From assembly GCA_020637795.1 (NCBI GenBank), contig JACKJT010000003.1:186001-250000 (forward strand): a stretch of 64,000 nt of DNA, in the 5' to 3' direction. Shown one piece after another: positions 34,110 to 43,382 of the stretch. A program made the position numbers and the translations under genes. Numbering within the stretch: the stretch's first letter is position 1; each line of letters starts with the position of its first letter. The stretch is from Hoeflea sp. Its GTDB lineage: Bacteria > Pseudomonadota > Alphaproteobacteria > Rhizobiales > Rhizobiaceae. A model generated the notes under the pieces. It was not told the DNA's origin and did no database searches. It saw only the letters and a program-made list of their open reading frames with translations.

Positions 34110-34814
34110 ATGAACAGTTTGAGTAAGGGTGGATTGGCGGTCGTCATCGGCAGCGCCGGCGGCATCGGCGCGGCGATGGTCGACGTGTTGGAACAGTCGG
34201 GCGCCTTTGCCGGGGTGATCGGCTTCTCCCGCACATCCGAACCTGCAATCGATCTGCTCGACGAGCAGAGCATCGTCCGCGCCGCAGACACCGTCAGCGC
34301 GAGGAAAATGGATCTCCGCCTGGTCTTCGACGCGACCGGCTTCCTGCATGGCAGCGGCTTCACGCCGGAAAAGTCCCTCTCGGCCCTCACCCCCGAGCAC
34401 ATGGCCCATGCCTTTGCCGTCAATGCGATCGGGCCGGCGCTGGTGATGAAACATTTCCTGCCGCTGTTGCCGAAACAAGGAAAGTCGATCTTCGCCAGCC
34501 TGTCGGCCAAGGTGGGCTCGATCGGCGACAACCGGCTCGGCGGCTGGTACAGCTACCGCGCCTCCAAGGCAGCGCTCAACCAGCTGGTCCACACCGCGGC
34601 AATCGAACTGGCGCGCCGCAAGCCCGAAGCCGTCTGCGTGGCGCTGCACCCCGGCACCGTCGACACCGGGCTTTCATCGGATTTTGCCAAGACCGGCCTC
34701 GAGGTGCGCCGGCCGGCCGAAGCAGCCGCCCTGCTGATCGGCGCGCTTGACCGGCTCACACCTGCCGAGACAGGAGGCTTCTTTGACTACAGCGGCGCTT
34801 CCCTGCCCTGGTGA
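34110..34814 (+). CDS. SDR family oxidoreductase, CsgA-like
   Basis: This 234-residue protein has the Rossmann start VVIGSAGGIGAAMVD (a variant of TGxxxGIG), an FDATGFLHG segment, NAIGPALVMKHFLPLL, ASLSAKVGSIGDN, and YSYRASKAALNQL carrying the Tyr/Lys pair. This is the pattern of C-factor-like short-chain dehydrogenases of unknown substrate. The gene starts 38 bp after the nucleoside hydrolase with GGAGG upstream and is probably co-transcribed. Confidence 0.85.
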   Translation: MNSLSKGGLAVVIGSAGGIGAAMVDVLEQSGAFAGVIGFSRTSEPAIDLLDEQSIVRAADTVSARKMDLRLVFDATGFLHGSGFTPEKSLSALTPEHMAHAFAVNAIGPALVMKHFLPLLPKQGKSIFASLSAKVGSIGDNRLGGWYSYRASKAALNQLVHTAAIELARRKPEAVCVALHPGTVDTGLSSDFAKTGLEVRRPAEAAALLIGALDRLTPAETGGFFDYSGASLPW

Positions 34815-34892
34815 AGACGGTTCCACCCTGACCATCGCCCGCAAATTCCGCTCTTTACCCGGTTTTCACCAGCATCCCCCTATAAGCGGACA

Positions 34893-35951
34893 ATGAACGA
34901 GAAGAAGATCATCCGTTGGGGCATCGCCGGGACCGGAACCATCGCCCGGCAATTCGCCTCCGACATCGGCTATGCGGACGGCGCGGTGCTGTCGGCTGTC
35001 TGCTCGCGCGACCTGGCCAGGGCACGGGAGTTCGCCGGACACCATTCCGGCGTCGTTGCATTCGATTCCCTGGCATCGATGATCGGTGCGCAGACAATCG
35101 ACGCGATATATCTCGCCACTCCGAATACCGCGCACCGCCCCGCCGCGCTCGAATGCATTGCGGCGGGCGTCCCGGTCCTGATCGAAAAACCGATGACCGC
35201 CAGCTTGAACGAAGCGCTGGAGATCGAACGCGCTGCCCGGTCCGGCGGCAGTCTGGTGATGGAGGCGATGTGGAGCCGCTACCTCCCCGCCATCAGGGCT
35301 CTGCGAACAGTCCTCAGCGACGGCGCGATCGGCACCGTCCGCAAGCTCGAGGCGGATATCGCCTGGAAGCACGACTTCGACCCGACGAGCCGGTTCTTCG
35401 ACAAGTCGCAGGGCGGCGGGGCACTGCACGATCTCGGGATCTACCCGATCTCGCTGGCACGCCACTTTCTCGGTGATCCGGTCAGCATCGACGGATCCTG
35501 GCGGGCCGCGCCATCGGGTGTCGATATCGCGGCAACCTTGCATATGCAATTTCCCGGCGCCGAAGCCGAGATCCGTTGCGCCTTTGACCGTGAGGGCTCC
35601 AACCGGATGGTGATCGAAGGTGAAAAAGGCGTCGTGGTGATCGCGCCGCCCTTCATCAAGGCATCAGGCTTCACGATCTACCCTTCCCGCCGCCTCGCCG
35701 ATCTGGCCGAGCCGGGCGGCAACGGCTTGCCTGACAGAATCCGCCGGAAACTTTTCAAGCGCCTGCCGCTGCCGGGAACGAAAGTCCACGGTTTCGGGTT
35801 TGAAGGGGGCGGACTGCAATTCGAGATCGAAGCCGCATCCGAGGCCATCCGTCAGGGCCTGGGCGAAGAACCGGACAACCGTCTGGGCGACAGCATCGCC
35901 GCCTTGAGGATCATCGAGGCCGTTCTCGCCGAACCTCCGGTCACCGGCTAG
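34893..35951 (+). CDS. Gfo/Idh/MocA family oxidoreductase
   Basis: A 352-residue NAD(P)-dependent oxidoreductase with an N-terminal Rossmann fold (IRWGIAGTGTIARQFA), a DAIYLATPNTAHRP segment, the family EKPMT motif (VLIEKPMTASLNEAL) and a C-terminal beta-sheet domain with GGALHDLGIYPISLARHFL. Relatives act on sugars, inositols or dihydrodiols; the pattern here is closest to the dihydrodiol/trans-1,2-dihydrobenzene group, but the substrate is unknown. It is 78 bp downstream of the SDR and converges with a second family member. Confidence 0.88.
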   Translation: MNEKKIIRWGIAGTGTIARQFASDIGYADGAVLSAVCSRDLARAREFAGHHSGVVAFDSLASMIGAQTIDAIYLATPNTAHRPAALECIAAGVPVLIEKPMTASLNEALEIERAARSGGSLVMEAMWSRYLPAIRALRTVLSDGAIGTVRKLEADIAWKHDFDPTSRFFDKSQGGGALHDLGIYPISLARHFLGDPVSIDGSWRAAPSGVDIAATLHMQFPGAEAEIRCAFDREGSNRMVIEGEKGVVVIAPPFIKASGFTIYPSRRLADLAEPGGNGLPDRIRRKLFKRLPLPGTKVHGFGFEGGGLQFEIEAASEAIRQGLGEEPDNRLGDSIAALRIIEAVLAEPPVTG

Positions 35952-35972
35952 GGCCGGCCCCTTTGTCTGCTG

Positions 35973-37112
35973 CTAGAAAGAGGATCGCGGGGTAAACGAT
36001 CCCACGCCTTCGTTCATCGCCAGCGCCAGCTCTGTCAGATGCAGGGCCCTTTGTCCGGAAAAAAACGGCGTCCTTCCGCTCGCCACCGCGTTCGCCATAT
36101 CGGCGATGCCGCGAGCAAAATCGATCTGCGACGGGAAGGAAGCAAGCTTGCCGGCCCTGGTCGGCCCCGGGTAGGCCACCGGTCGGCCATGGGTCAGCCT
36201 GAGCGGCAACACCTGTCCGCGCGAGCGTTCGAACCGCCCCGCCAGGCGTTGCAGCAGCGGCCGTGGCCCGTCGAACCGGCTCAGATGCACCGGCGAGCGG
36301 TCATCCCAGAGATCGCGCACCACGATGGTGCCCTCCTCCCCGACCACCGTCAGCGACCGGTCGCGCGGTGCGGCAAGACCGCAGGTCAGGCGCGCGGTCA
36401 CGCCGGAGCGGAAGGACAGGCATCCGACGGCAAAATCCGGCGCCATGGCCACATCCCTTGTGCCCGGCCCCTTGTCGGGGAAGGTGAGCGCCGAAAAGGC
36501 CTGCCCCTCCTCGACAGCGCCAAACAGCGACACCAGCCAGGACAGGCCGTATCCCGCATGCTCGAGTGTGCAGCCGACCTCGAATTCGTGCAGACCTGGC
36601 CATTTGGCACCCGAGCGCGAACGCCACTCCGTCCAGTTGTCCTTGAACACCGGTCCGTCTTCCATTTCGGCATAGGCCAGCCGCGGCGCCCCGATCCGCC
36701 CGGCTTCGATCAGGCCGGCGACCAGCTGCTGCGCATCCGAAAGACCGTTGGCCGGCGCACCGCAGACGGTCAATCCCTTGCCGTCGGCCAGCTCGATGAC
36801 CGCGCGCGCTTCCTCGAACGTCATGCCGAGCGGTTTCTCGCAATAGACATGCTTGCCCGCGTTCAAGGCCGCACAATTGAGCTCGAAATGGCTGTCCGGC
36901 GACGTCAGGTTGACGAGGATGTCGGTCTCTCCGTCGCCCAGGCATTCCTCGAGCGATCCGTAGGCCCGGAGATCGTGAAACCGGCAGAACTGCGCGAGCC
37001 GGCCGGCATCGCGATCCCATGTTCCCGCAACAACGAGCCCGGGGTAGTTGGCAAGCGTGGTCATGTAGTAGTCGGCAACGAAGCCGGTGCCGACAAGTGC
37101 GATCTTGGTCAT
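35973..37112 (-). CDS. Gfo/Idh/MocA family oxidoreductase
   Basis: A 379-residue protein with the Rossmann start IALVGTGFVADYYM, a NLTSPDSHFELNCAAL segment and the motif VYCEKPLGMTFEEARAV. The C-terminal half holds a sheet domain with FEVGCTLEHAGYGLSWL. It is divergent in sequence from the plus-strand member that converges on it (35951), so they are not a recent duplicate. It belongs to the sugar/inositol dehydrogenase-like superfamily with unknown substrate. Its start is 90 bp from the GH9 gene end, so it may be co-transcribed with the GH9 gene upstream of it. Confidence 0.88.
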   Translation of the reverse strand: MTKIALVGTGFVADYYMTTLANYPGLVVAGTWDRDAGRLAQFCRFHDLRAYGSLEECLGDGETDILVNLTSPDSHFELNCAALNAGKHVYCEKPLGMTFEEARAVIELADGKGLTVCGAPANGLSDAQQLVAGLIEAGRIGAPRLAYAEMEDGPVFKDNWTEWRSRSGAKWPGLHEFEVGCTLEHAGYGLSWLVSLFGAVEEGQAFSALTFPDKGPGTRDVAMAPDFAVGCLSFRSGVTARLTCGLAAPRDRSLTVVGEEGTIVVRDLWDDRSPVHLSRFDGPRPLLQRLAGRFERSRGQVLPLRLTHGRPVAYPGPTRAGKLASFPSQIDFARGIADMANAVASGRTPFFSGQRALHLTELALAMNEGVGSFTPRSSF

Positions 37113-37202
37113 GGGTCTTGGGTCCCGGCCAGCTGATGTCTTCAGGCTAGCAGTTCGGCGTTAAGATGCGGTTGCCTGCGCGTGCCGGTCCGCAGCCGGT
37201 GT

Positions 37203-39473
37203 TCAGCGTGCATCCGCCAGAAACGAGGCGATCCAGGTCAACGGCGCGTTCCAGTTGATGGCGATTTCATTGGTCGAGTAGGATCGCGCATCGTCGACAT
37301 AGCAGGCCTGCGGCGCGCAGCCCTTGAGTTTGCGGATGGCATAGTCGTCGGCAAGGCCGCTGTTCGGCCCGCCCGCAAGCGCGCCTTTCGGCACCGCCGG
37401 ATAGGACGGATCGATGGAGGCGGCAAACATGTTGGAATATTGACGCTGCGCATAGGTCGTGCCGTAGCCGGTGACATAGGAGATCCCCAGGGCATTGCGG
37501 CCGAAAATGTAATCCATGCTTTCGCGCGCCGCCTGCAGAAAGCGCTTGTCGCCGGTAATGTCGTAGGCAGTGGCGACGACGATCATGTTCTGGATCACCG
37601 AATGGTTCGATCCCCAGCCGAACCGCTCGGGCCTGTACATCAGGCCGAAAGGTTCCTGCCTCTGGTCCGCGAGGTAGGCCTCGGCAGCATCACGGACCGA
37701 CAGTTGAACCACCTTCAGGTCGCGCTTTGGCAGCTTGGAGGGAACCGAGGCAAGCTGCAGCCGGGCAAGGCCCGCGACGGAGCGCCAGTCGAAGCCGTTC
37801 GGCGGGAACGCCGCACCGGACCAGTAGGGCGATGCCTTGGCGAGGTCGAGCCATGCCTTGTCTCCGGTCGTCAGATACAGTTCCGACGCGGCCCAGTAGA
37901 ATTCGTCGGTGACGTCATCGTCCTGGTAGTCGCCGCCGCCGAAGCTGCCATCGGTATAGGGTGCAAAAAGCGCCGGATTGGCTTCCGCCGCGCGATAGGC
38001 GCGAACTGCCGTGGCAAGCAGTTTCTCCGAATAGGCCCGGTCATAGCGGGCAAACAGCCGCGCTCCCTGCGCCGCCGCCGCTGCCAGGTTGAGCGTCGCC
38101 GCGGTTGATGGCCGGTGCAGAACCCTCAGTTCGCGATCGCGATGCGGCAGGATCGGCCCGACGGTCCAGCGGTTGCCGTGGACCTTGTGATGCGCCATGC
38201 CGGCAAGGGCCTCGCCCTCGGGAACAACCATCGACATCAGGAAATCAAGCTCCCAGCGGGCCTCGTCGAGAATGTCCGGAATGCCGTTTCCCGCTTCCGG
38301 AATCAGCGCCATCCCGTCGGCAAGCGCCGGCGACGAGCCTCCGGCATGATGGAGCGCCCGTTCATACACGCCGAGCAGCTGGGCCGCGGCGATGCCGCCA
38401 TTAACGACGTATTTGCCGAAGTCGCCCGCATCGTACCAGCCACCGGCGACATTGAGCTTGTAGCCGCAGCTCCACGCCTCGCCATACACCTTGCGCGCCG
38501 TCCGGGTGTCGACGCAGCCGACCGAGGTATCCCCCCGGTTGGGCGCCTTGCCCAGGTGCCCCGCCGGACGGCCATAGCCCTCGCCGGCAAGCGCATCCTT
38601 GATCTCGATGCCGCTGCGGACCTTGTAGAAGTAGCCGAGCGCATCGACCCGCAGCGCATCGTAGGCCGAGGCCGAAATCGAAAACGGCGGACTGGACTCG
38701 TCACCGACGACGAGCCGGTAGCCGTCGCCCGGAGCCCGGACCCCGCTGAAATCGATCGTGTGCACATCGAGTCCGGAGGATGGGTTGTATCCCTGGGACT
38801 TGCTGAACCCGTAAGCGACCTGCTCGCCCGAAGCCGAGAGCAATCGCCACTCGACTCGCGACCGGTCCTTGCGCACCAGGGTGGCGTGCTTGGGACCGTT
38901 GGGAAAATAGGCGAACTGGTTGACGCGGATCGCCGATGACGTGCTGGCCGCGGACTCCGCGGCGGCTTCCTGACCGGATTGCAGCGAGGCCGCGTGCAGG
39001 CAGAAACGCCAGGGTGTATCCGACCCGCCAAGCTGGAACACCAGCTGGGCTTCGGCATGGGTTTCTGCCGCGGTGAAATCCTCGCTCAGCGTCTGCTTGC
39101 CGGCATTGACACTGCGCGAAATCTCGCCTTCCGCGGTCCAGGGCTCGGCGGCCTTCTGCGCCAGCGCCCGCATCGGACCGCCCGGATCGCCCGAAACCGT
39201 GAGCGACAGCCGGTAGCGCTCACCCTTCTTCAGGACAAGCCCGTTGAACCCGAGGATCGCATCCCAGGGCTGGGCGGTGCCGCCGGCCACAACACCGCAG
39301 AGGGCGCCGGGCTGATACTCGAACTTGATGGAAGGTGTCGCCCACCATTCTCCGGCAAGCGCCGGCTGGGCAAACGCCGGATCCGGCAGCAATTCACGCG
39401 CGGCGGCAGGTGCGGATATGGCGTGGGACGCCAGCAAGGCAAGGAGGCCCGTCATGGCCCTGGAATACGTCAT
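37203..39473 (-). CDS. Glycoside hydrolase family 9 (endoglucanase-like), secreted
   Basis: A 756-residue protein with a signal peptide (MTYSRAMTGLLALLASHAIS). Then come a CBM4/9-like beta-sandwich (~25-165), an Ig-like CelD_N domain (~185-270: IRVNQFAYFPNGPKHATLV) and a GH9 catalytic (alpha/alpha)6 barrel to the end. The catalytic landmarks are present: GGWYDAGDFGKYVVNGG with the base Asp pair, the HRPSTAATLNLAAA segment, and STNEIAINWNAPL with the acid Glu. GH9 enzymes cleave beta-1,4-glucans or act as exo-glucosaminidases or glucosidases. The ATG at 39473 is chosen because it begins the signal peptide. This family is uncommon in rhizobia. Confidence 0.9.
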   Translation of the reverse strand: MTYSRAMTGLLALLASHAISAPAAARELLPDPAFAQPALAGEWWATPSIKFEYQPGALCGVVAGGTAQPWDAILGFNGLVLKKGERYRLSLTVSGDPGGPMRALAQKAAEPWTAEGEISRSVNAGKQTLSEDFTAAETHAEAQLVFQLGGSDTPWRFCLHAASLQSGQEAAAESAASTSSAIRVNQFAYFPNGPKHATLVRKDRSRVEWRLLSASGEQVAYGFSKSQGYNPSSGLDVHTIDFSGVRAPGDGYRLVVGDESSPPFSISASAYDALRVDALGYFYKVRSGIEIKDALAGEGYGRPAGHLGKAPNRGDTSVGCVDTRTARKVYGEAWSCGYKLNVAGGWYDAGDFGKYVVNGGIAAAQLLGVYERALHHAGGSSPALADGMALIPEAGNGIPDILDEARWELDFLMSMVVPEGEALAGMAHHKVHGNRWTVGPILPHRDRELRVLHRPSTAATLNLAAAAAQGARLFARYDRAYSEKLLATAVRAYRAAEANPALFAPYTDGSFGGGDYQDDDVTDEFYWAASELYLTTGDKAWLDLAKASPYWSGAAFPPNGFDWRSVAGLARLQLASVPSKLPKRDLKVVQLSVRDAAEAYLADQRQEPFGLMYRPERFGWGSNHSVIQNMIVVATAYDITGDKRFLQAARESMDYIFGRNALGISYVTGYGTTYAQRQYSNMFAASIDPSYPAVPKGALAGGPNSGLADDYAIRKLKGCAPQACYVDDARSYSTNEIAINWNAPLTWIASFLADAR

Positions 39474-39631
39474 GTTTGTTTCCGGATTCAGTGATCGGGA
39501 AGAATGACGGCCCTGATGGCCGCAATGCATTGGCTGTCGCAACAAAATTAGGCTGTCGCCGTGAACAAAGCCTTAACTGCACCCAGCCTCCACGCCCTGG
39601 TCCTTGATCTCGCCCCCGACCTTGAGGCGGC

Positions 39632-40468
39632 TCAGCCCTTCAGTCCGACAAACGCCCGGCAGAGCGGGTGATCCGGGTCCGATAGCCCGTTGATCACGTC
39701 GAAATGGTGCTTGCCGGCATCCTCGTGCATCTGCATCGGCGTCGCAAACCCCCGCCACATTTCATAGAGCGCCCGGTTCTGCCGCACGAATTCCGGCCGC
39801 TCGGCAGCCCCGACCCATGCGGTGACCGGGATCGCCGCGAGTGGCGCCAGCAGCATCGGACTTTCCGATTGCGCCTCGGCCGCATCGATCTTCAGGATGT
39901 CATTCATCTCGGTGCGCATCAGCGGCCTGAGATCGTGAACGCCCGAGATCGAGGTGACGCCGGCGATGCGATTCAGGACCGCGTCGGACAACAGCGGCGC
40001 ACCGCTGATCATGCGGGTGACCAGATGGCCGCCGGCGGAATGACCGGTGAGCCGGATCGGGCCGGCGACTTCCCTTGCGGCAAACTCGATTGCTCCGGCA
40101 ATCTCCCTGGCGATCCCGGAAATGCTGTTGTCCGGACAGAGAGTATAGCTCGGCATCGCCACCGCGTAGCCATGCGCCAATGGTCCGGCAGCCAGGTGCG
40201 ACCAGACCGACTTGTCGAAAGCCTTCCAGTAACCGCCATGGACAAACACAGCCAGCCCCTTTGCAGTATCCTTGGGCAGGAACAGGTCGAGGCGGTTGCG
40301 CGCAGCCGGCCCGTAGCCGAGATCGAGACGCGCCCTGCCCGCCTCGCTCAACTCGTCCCGGAAGGCCTCGGCCATCGCCGTCCATCGCGGCGGATAATCC
40401 GCTGCTCCGGCAATGTGGGCGCCATTCGCATAGGCATCGTCGTAGTCCTTGATCGGGTAATCTGTCAC
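39632..40468 (-). CDS. Alpha/beta hydrolase, arylformamidase-like
   Basis: 278 residues from GTG 40468, with AAGGAG at ideal spacing. It has the HGGYWKAFDKSVWSHLA oxyanion segment and the nucleophile elbow GHSAGGH, and a C-terminal HHFDVINGLSDPDHPL region carrying the catalytic His. The HGGYW plus GHSAGGH pair is typical of kynurenine formamidase-type or esterase-like hydrolases. It is divergent from preT and shares the 203-bp promoter region with RutR-box-like sites. RutD of the Rut pathway is also an alpha/beta hydrolase, but this protein is not obviously its orthologue. Its role in pyrimidine catabolism is inference. Confidence 0.85.
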   Translation of the reverse strand: MTDYPIKDYDDAYANGAHIAGAADYPPRWTAMAEAFRDELSEAGRARLDLGYGPAARNRLDLFLPKDTAKGLAVFVHGGYWKAFDKSVWSHLAAGPLAHGYAVAMPSYTLCPDNSISGIAREIAGAIEFAAREVAGPIRLTGHSAGGHLVTRMISGAPLLSDAVLNRIAGVTSISGVHDLRPLMRTEMNDILKIDAAEAQSESPMLLAPLAAIPVTAWVGAAERPEFVRQNRALYEMWRGFATPMQMHEDAGKHHFDVINGLSDPDHPLCRAFVGLKG

Positions 40469-40521
40469 TGCGGTCTCCTTGGTTGGCGACATATTTACCG
40501 GGCTTCGGCCGAAGCGCAATG

Positions 40522-40577
40522 TTGACGGAAAAAGTCAAATTTTGATCAATTGATAAAAAATTTGACCTTTTGATAAA
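40522..40577. promoter_or_regulatory. Three RutR-box-like repeats in the preT promoter region
   Basis: Three TTGA-starting sites begin at 40522, 40542 and 40562, exactly 20 bp apart. The second, TTGATCAATTGATAAA, and the third, TTGACCTTTTGATAAA, match the RutR consensus TTGACCA-N2-TGGTCAA at 11 of 14 positions each. The first has TTGAC-N7-GTCAA, one base longer in spacing. They lie between the divergent hydrolase and preT. The reverse complement of the third matches the site next to rutR at 14 of 16 positions. Confidence 0.65.
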
Positions 40578-40671
40578 ACCGTTTCATTCTTTCCGAACTG
40601 CGGCAGTGGTGGCGCTCGGGAGTTGCCCCAAAAAGACCGCAGACGAGGTTCTCGAAACGAGAGGGGTTCTG

Positions 40672-42018
40672 ATGACTGAGTCCGAGATGAGCGACGTGAG
40701 GGCGAACCGTCTTTCCGGCGCCGACTATGCCGACAATTTTTCCGACATCCATCCACCGCTGACACCGCACGAGGCGCTGGTGGAAGCGGACCGGTGCTAT
40801 TTCTGCTATGACGCGCCGTGCATGACGGCATGCCCGACATCGATCGACATTCCGATGTTCATCCGCAAGATCCAGGCCGCCAACCCTGTCGGCTCCGCCA
40901 AGACGATCTTCGAGCAGAACATCATGGGCGGCATGTGCGCCCGTGTCTGCCCGACCGAAACCCTTTGCGAGGAAGTCTGCGTGCGCGAAACCGCCGAAGG
41001 CAAGCCGGTCAAGATCGGGCTGCTGCAGCGCTATGCGACCGACACCTTCATGGAACGCGAACAGCCCCATCCCTTCAGCCGCGCAGCGCCCACCGGCAAG
41101 AAGATCGCCGTCATCGGCGCCGGCCCTGCGGGCCTGTCCTGCGCCCACCGGCTGGCAATCAAAGGCCACGACGTCACCGTCTACGAGGCCCGCGAGAAGG
41201 CCGGCGGCCTCAACGAATACGGCATCGCCTCCTACAAGACGACCAACGACTTCGCCCAGGACGAAGTCGAGTTCATCCTGCAGATCGGCGGTATCACCAT
41301 CGAGAACGGCAAGGCGCTCGGCCGCGATATCACGCTGGAACAGCTGACCGCGGATTTCGACGCCGTGTTCCTCGGCCTCGGACTGCCCGGCGTCAACGCG
41401 CTGGGTCTTGAGGGCGAGAATGCCGCCGGCGTCATCGACGCTGTCGATTTCATCGGCGTGCTACGCCAGGCCGAAGATCTGTCACAGATCGAGATCGGCC
41501 GCCGGATTGTCGTCATCGGCGGCGGCATGACCGCGATCGATGCCGCCATGCAATCCAAGCTGCTCGGCGCCGAGGAAGTCACCGTCGCCTACCGCCGCGG
41601 CCAGGAGCACATGAACGCCTCGCTCTATGAACAGGAACTGGCCCAGACCCACGGCATTGCCATTCGTCACTGGCTGATGCCCGACAGCCTGCATGTCAGC
41701 AATGGCGCGGTCACCGCGATCACGCTGGAAAGGACGGCGCTGGACGCCGGCGGCAAGCTTGTCGGCACCGGAGAAAAGGTGACCATCGAGGCCGACCAGG
41801 TGTTCAAGGCCATCGGCCAGACTCCGGATGCCGGACCGCTGGCAGGTTCGGTCGAGCTGGAAAAGGGCCGCATTCGCGTCGATGACCAGCGCCGCACCTC
41901 GCACAAGAAGATCTGGGCCGGCGGCGACTGCGTTGCCGGTGGCGAAGACCTGACCGTGGTCTCCGTCGAGGACGGCAAGATCGCCGCTGAAAGCATTCAC
42001 AAAGCCCTGATGGCTTGA
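40672..42018 (+). CDS. preT: Dihydropyrimidine dehydrogenase (NAD), subunit PreT
   Basis: 448 residues from the ATG at 40672, preceded by GAGGGG. The N-terminus has two Cys clusters for Fe-S centres (CYFCYDAPCMTACP and CARVCPTETLCEEVC), then the FAD motif AVIGAGPAGLSCAHRL and a second dinucleotide site VVIGGGMTAIDAA, with C-terminal AGGDCVAGGEDLTV. This is the flavin subunit that passes electrons from NADH to PreA for reduction of uracil and thymine, the first step of the reductive pathway. The longer frame to 40570 lies in promoter DNA with operator sites and is unlikely to be coding. It is the first gene of the preTA operon. Confidence 0.95.
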   Translation: MTESEMSDVRANRLSGADYADNFSDIHPPLTPHEALVEADRCYFCYDAPCMTACPTSIDIPMFIRKIQAANPVGSAKTIFEQNIMGGMCARVCPTETLCEEVCVRETAEGKPVKIGLLQRYATDTFMEREQPHPFSRAAPTGKKIAVIGAGPAGLSCAHRLAIKGHDVTVYEAREKAGGLNEYGIASYKTTNDFAQDEVEFILQIGGITIENGKALGRDITLEQLTADFDAVFLGLGLPGVNALGLEGENAAGVIDAVDFIGVLRQAEDLSQIEIGRRIVVIGGGMTAIDAAMQSKLLGAEEVTVAYRRGQEHMNASLYEQELAQTHGIAIRHWLMPDSLHVSNGAVTAITLERTALDAGGKLVGTGEKVTIEADQVFKAIGQTPDAGPLAGSVELEKGRIRVDDQRRTSHKKIWAGGDCVAGGEDLTVVSVEDGKIAAESIHKALMA

Positions 42019-42034
42019 GGAAGGAAGAGATATC

Positions 42035-43342
42035 ATGGCTGACCTTTCCACCAATTTTCTCGGTATCAAGTCCCCCAACCCGTTCTGGCTCGCCTCGGCC
42101 CCGCCGACCGACAAGGCCTACAATGTCGAGCGCGCCTTCGAGGCCGGATGGGGCGGCGTGGTCTGGAAGACCGTGGGCGAAGACCCGCAGGTCGTCAACG
42201 TCTACGGACCGCGTTACGGCGCCCTGCTGGGCAATGACCGGCGCGTGATCGGCTTCAACAACATCGAGCTGATCTCGGACCGCCCGCTCAAGACCAACCT
42301 GGACGAGATCCGCCGCGTCAAGCGCGCCTGGCCGGACCGCGCCGTGGTCGTGTCCATCATGGTGCCATGTGAGGAGGCATCCTGGAAACGCATCCTGCCG
42401 ATGGTCGAGGACACCGGCTGCGACGGCATCGAACTGAACTTCGGCTGCCCGCACGGCATGAGCGAGCGCGGCATGGGCTCGTCCGTAGGCCAGGTGCCGG
42501 AATACATCGAGATGGTCGCGCGCTGGTGCAAGACCTATTCCAAGCTGCCGGTGATCGTCAAGCTCACGCCCAACATCACCGACATCCGCTACCCGGCGCG
42601 CGCCGCCAAGGCCGGCGGCGCCGATGCGGTCTCGCTGATCAACACCATCAACTCCATCATGGGCGTCGACCTCGCGACGATGACGATGTCGCCCAGCGTC
42701 GACAAGCAGGGCTCGCACGGCGGGTATTGCGGCACCGCGGTGCGCCCGATCGCACTCAACATGGTGGCCGAGATCGCGCGCGACCCGCAGACCCGCGGAC
42801 TGCCGATCTCCGGCATCGGCGGCGTCCAGACCTGGCGTGACGCGGCGGAGTTCATTGCGCTCGGCTGCGGAACTGTTCAGGTCTGCACCGCGGCGATGAC
42901 CTACGGCTTCAAGATCGTCCAGGAAATGGCGCAAGGCTTGTCGGACTGGATGGACGAGAAGGGCTACGAGACCATCGCCGACTTCCAGGGCCGCGCGGTC
43001 CCGAATGTCACCGACTGGCAGTATCTCAACCTCAACTACGTCACCAAGGCGAAGATCGATCAGGATCTCTGCATCAAGTGCGGCCGCTGCCACATCGCCT
43101 GCGAGGACACGTCGCACCAGGCGATCACCTCGATGGTCGATGGCGTCAGGCATTTCGAGGTGATGGACGACGAGTGCGTCGGCTGCAATCTCTGCGTCAA
43201 TGTCTGCCCCGTCGATGACTGCATCACCATGGTGCAGATGACCGAGGGAGCGGACCCGCGCACCGGCCGGGCGATCGACAACGACTACGCCAACTGGACG
43301 ACACACCCGAACAATCCGATGGCAAAACAGGCTGCGGAATAG
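42035..43342 (+). CDS. preA: Dihydropyrimidine dehydrogenase (NAD), catalytic subunit PreA
   Basis: A 435-residue FMN/Fe-S enzyme. The N-terminal barrel resembles dihydroorotate dehydrogenase: NPFWLASAPPTDK, ELNFGCPHGMSERGMGSSVGQ, VIVKLTPNITD and SGIGGVQTWRDA. The active-site Cys lies in VPCEEASW. The C-terminus has two 4Fe-4S clusters (CIKCGRCHIACEDTSHQA and CVGCNLCVNVCPVDDC). With PreT it converts uracil and thymine to their 5,6-dihydro forms. It starts 16 bp after preT with AGGAAG upstream. The strong terminator at 43383 ends the two-gene operon. Confidence 0.96.
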   Translation: MADLSTNFLGIKSPNPFWLASAPPTDKAYNVERAFEAGWGGVVWKTVGEDPQVVNVYGPRYGALLGNDRRVIGFNNIELISDRPLKTNLDEIRRVKRAWPDRAVVVSIMVPCEEASWKRILPMVEDTGCDGIELNFGCPHGMSERGMGSSVGQVPEYIEMVARWCKTYSKLPVIVKLTPNITDIRYPARAAKAGGADAVSLINTINSIMGVDLATMTMSPSVDKQGSHGGYCGTAVRPIALNMVAEIARDPQTRGLPISGIGGVQTWRDAAEFIALGCGTVQVCTAAMTYGFKIVQEMAQGLSDWMDEKGYETIADFQGRAVPNVTDWQYLNLNYVTKAKIDQDLCIKCGRCHIACEDTSHQAITSMVDGVRHFEVMDDECVGCNLCVNVCPVDDCITMVQMTEGADPRTGRAIDNDYANWTTHPNNPMAKQAAE

Positions 43343-43382
43343 CTCCTTCACTGGTGGCCCGCCAGCGGATTGTCCCTCCCGG

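Noticed and set aside
34893..37112. The two converging Gfo/Idh/MocA genes as a tandem duplication
   Set aside because: They are in opposite orientation and differ throughout, sharing only family motifs.
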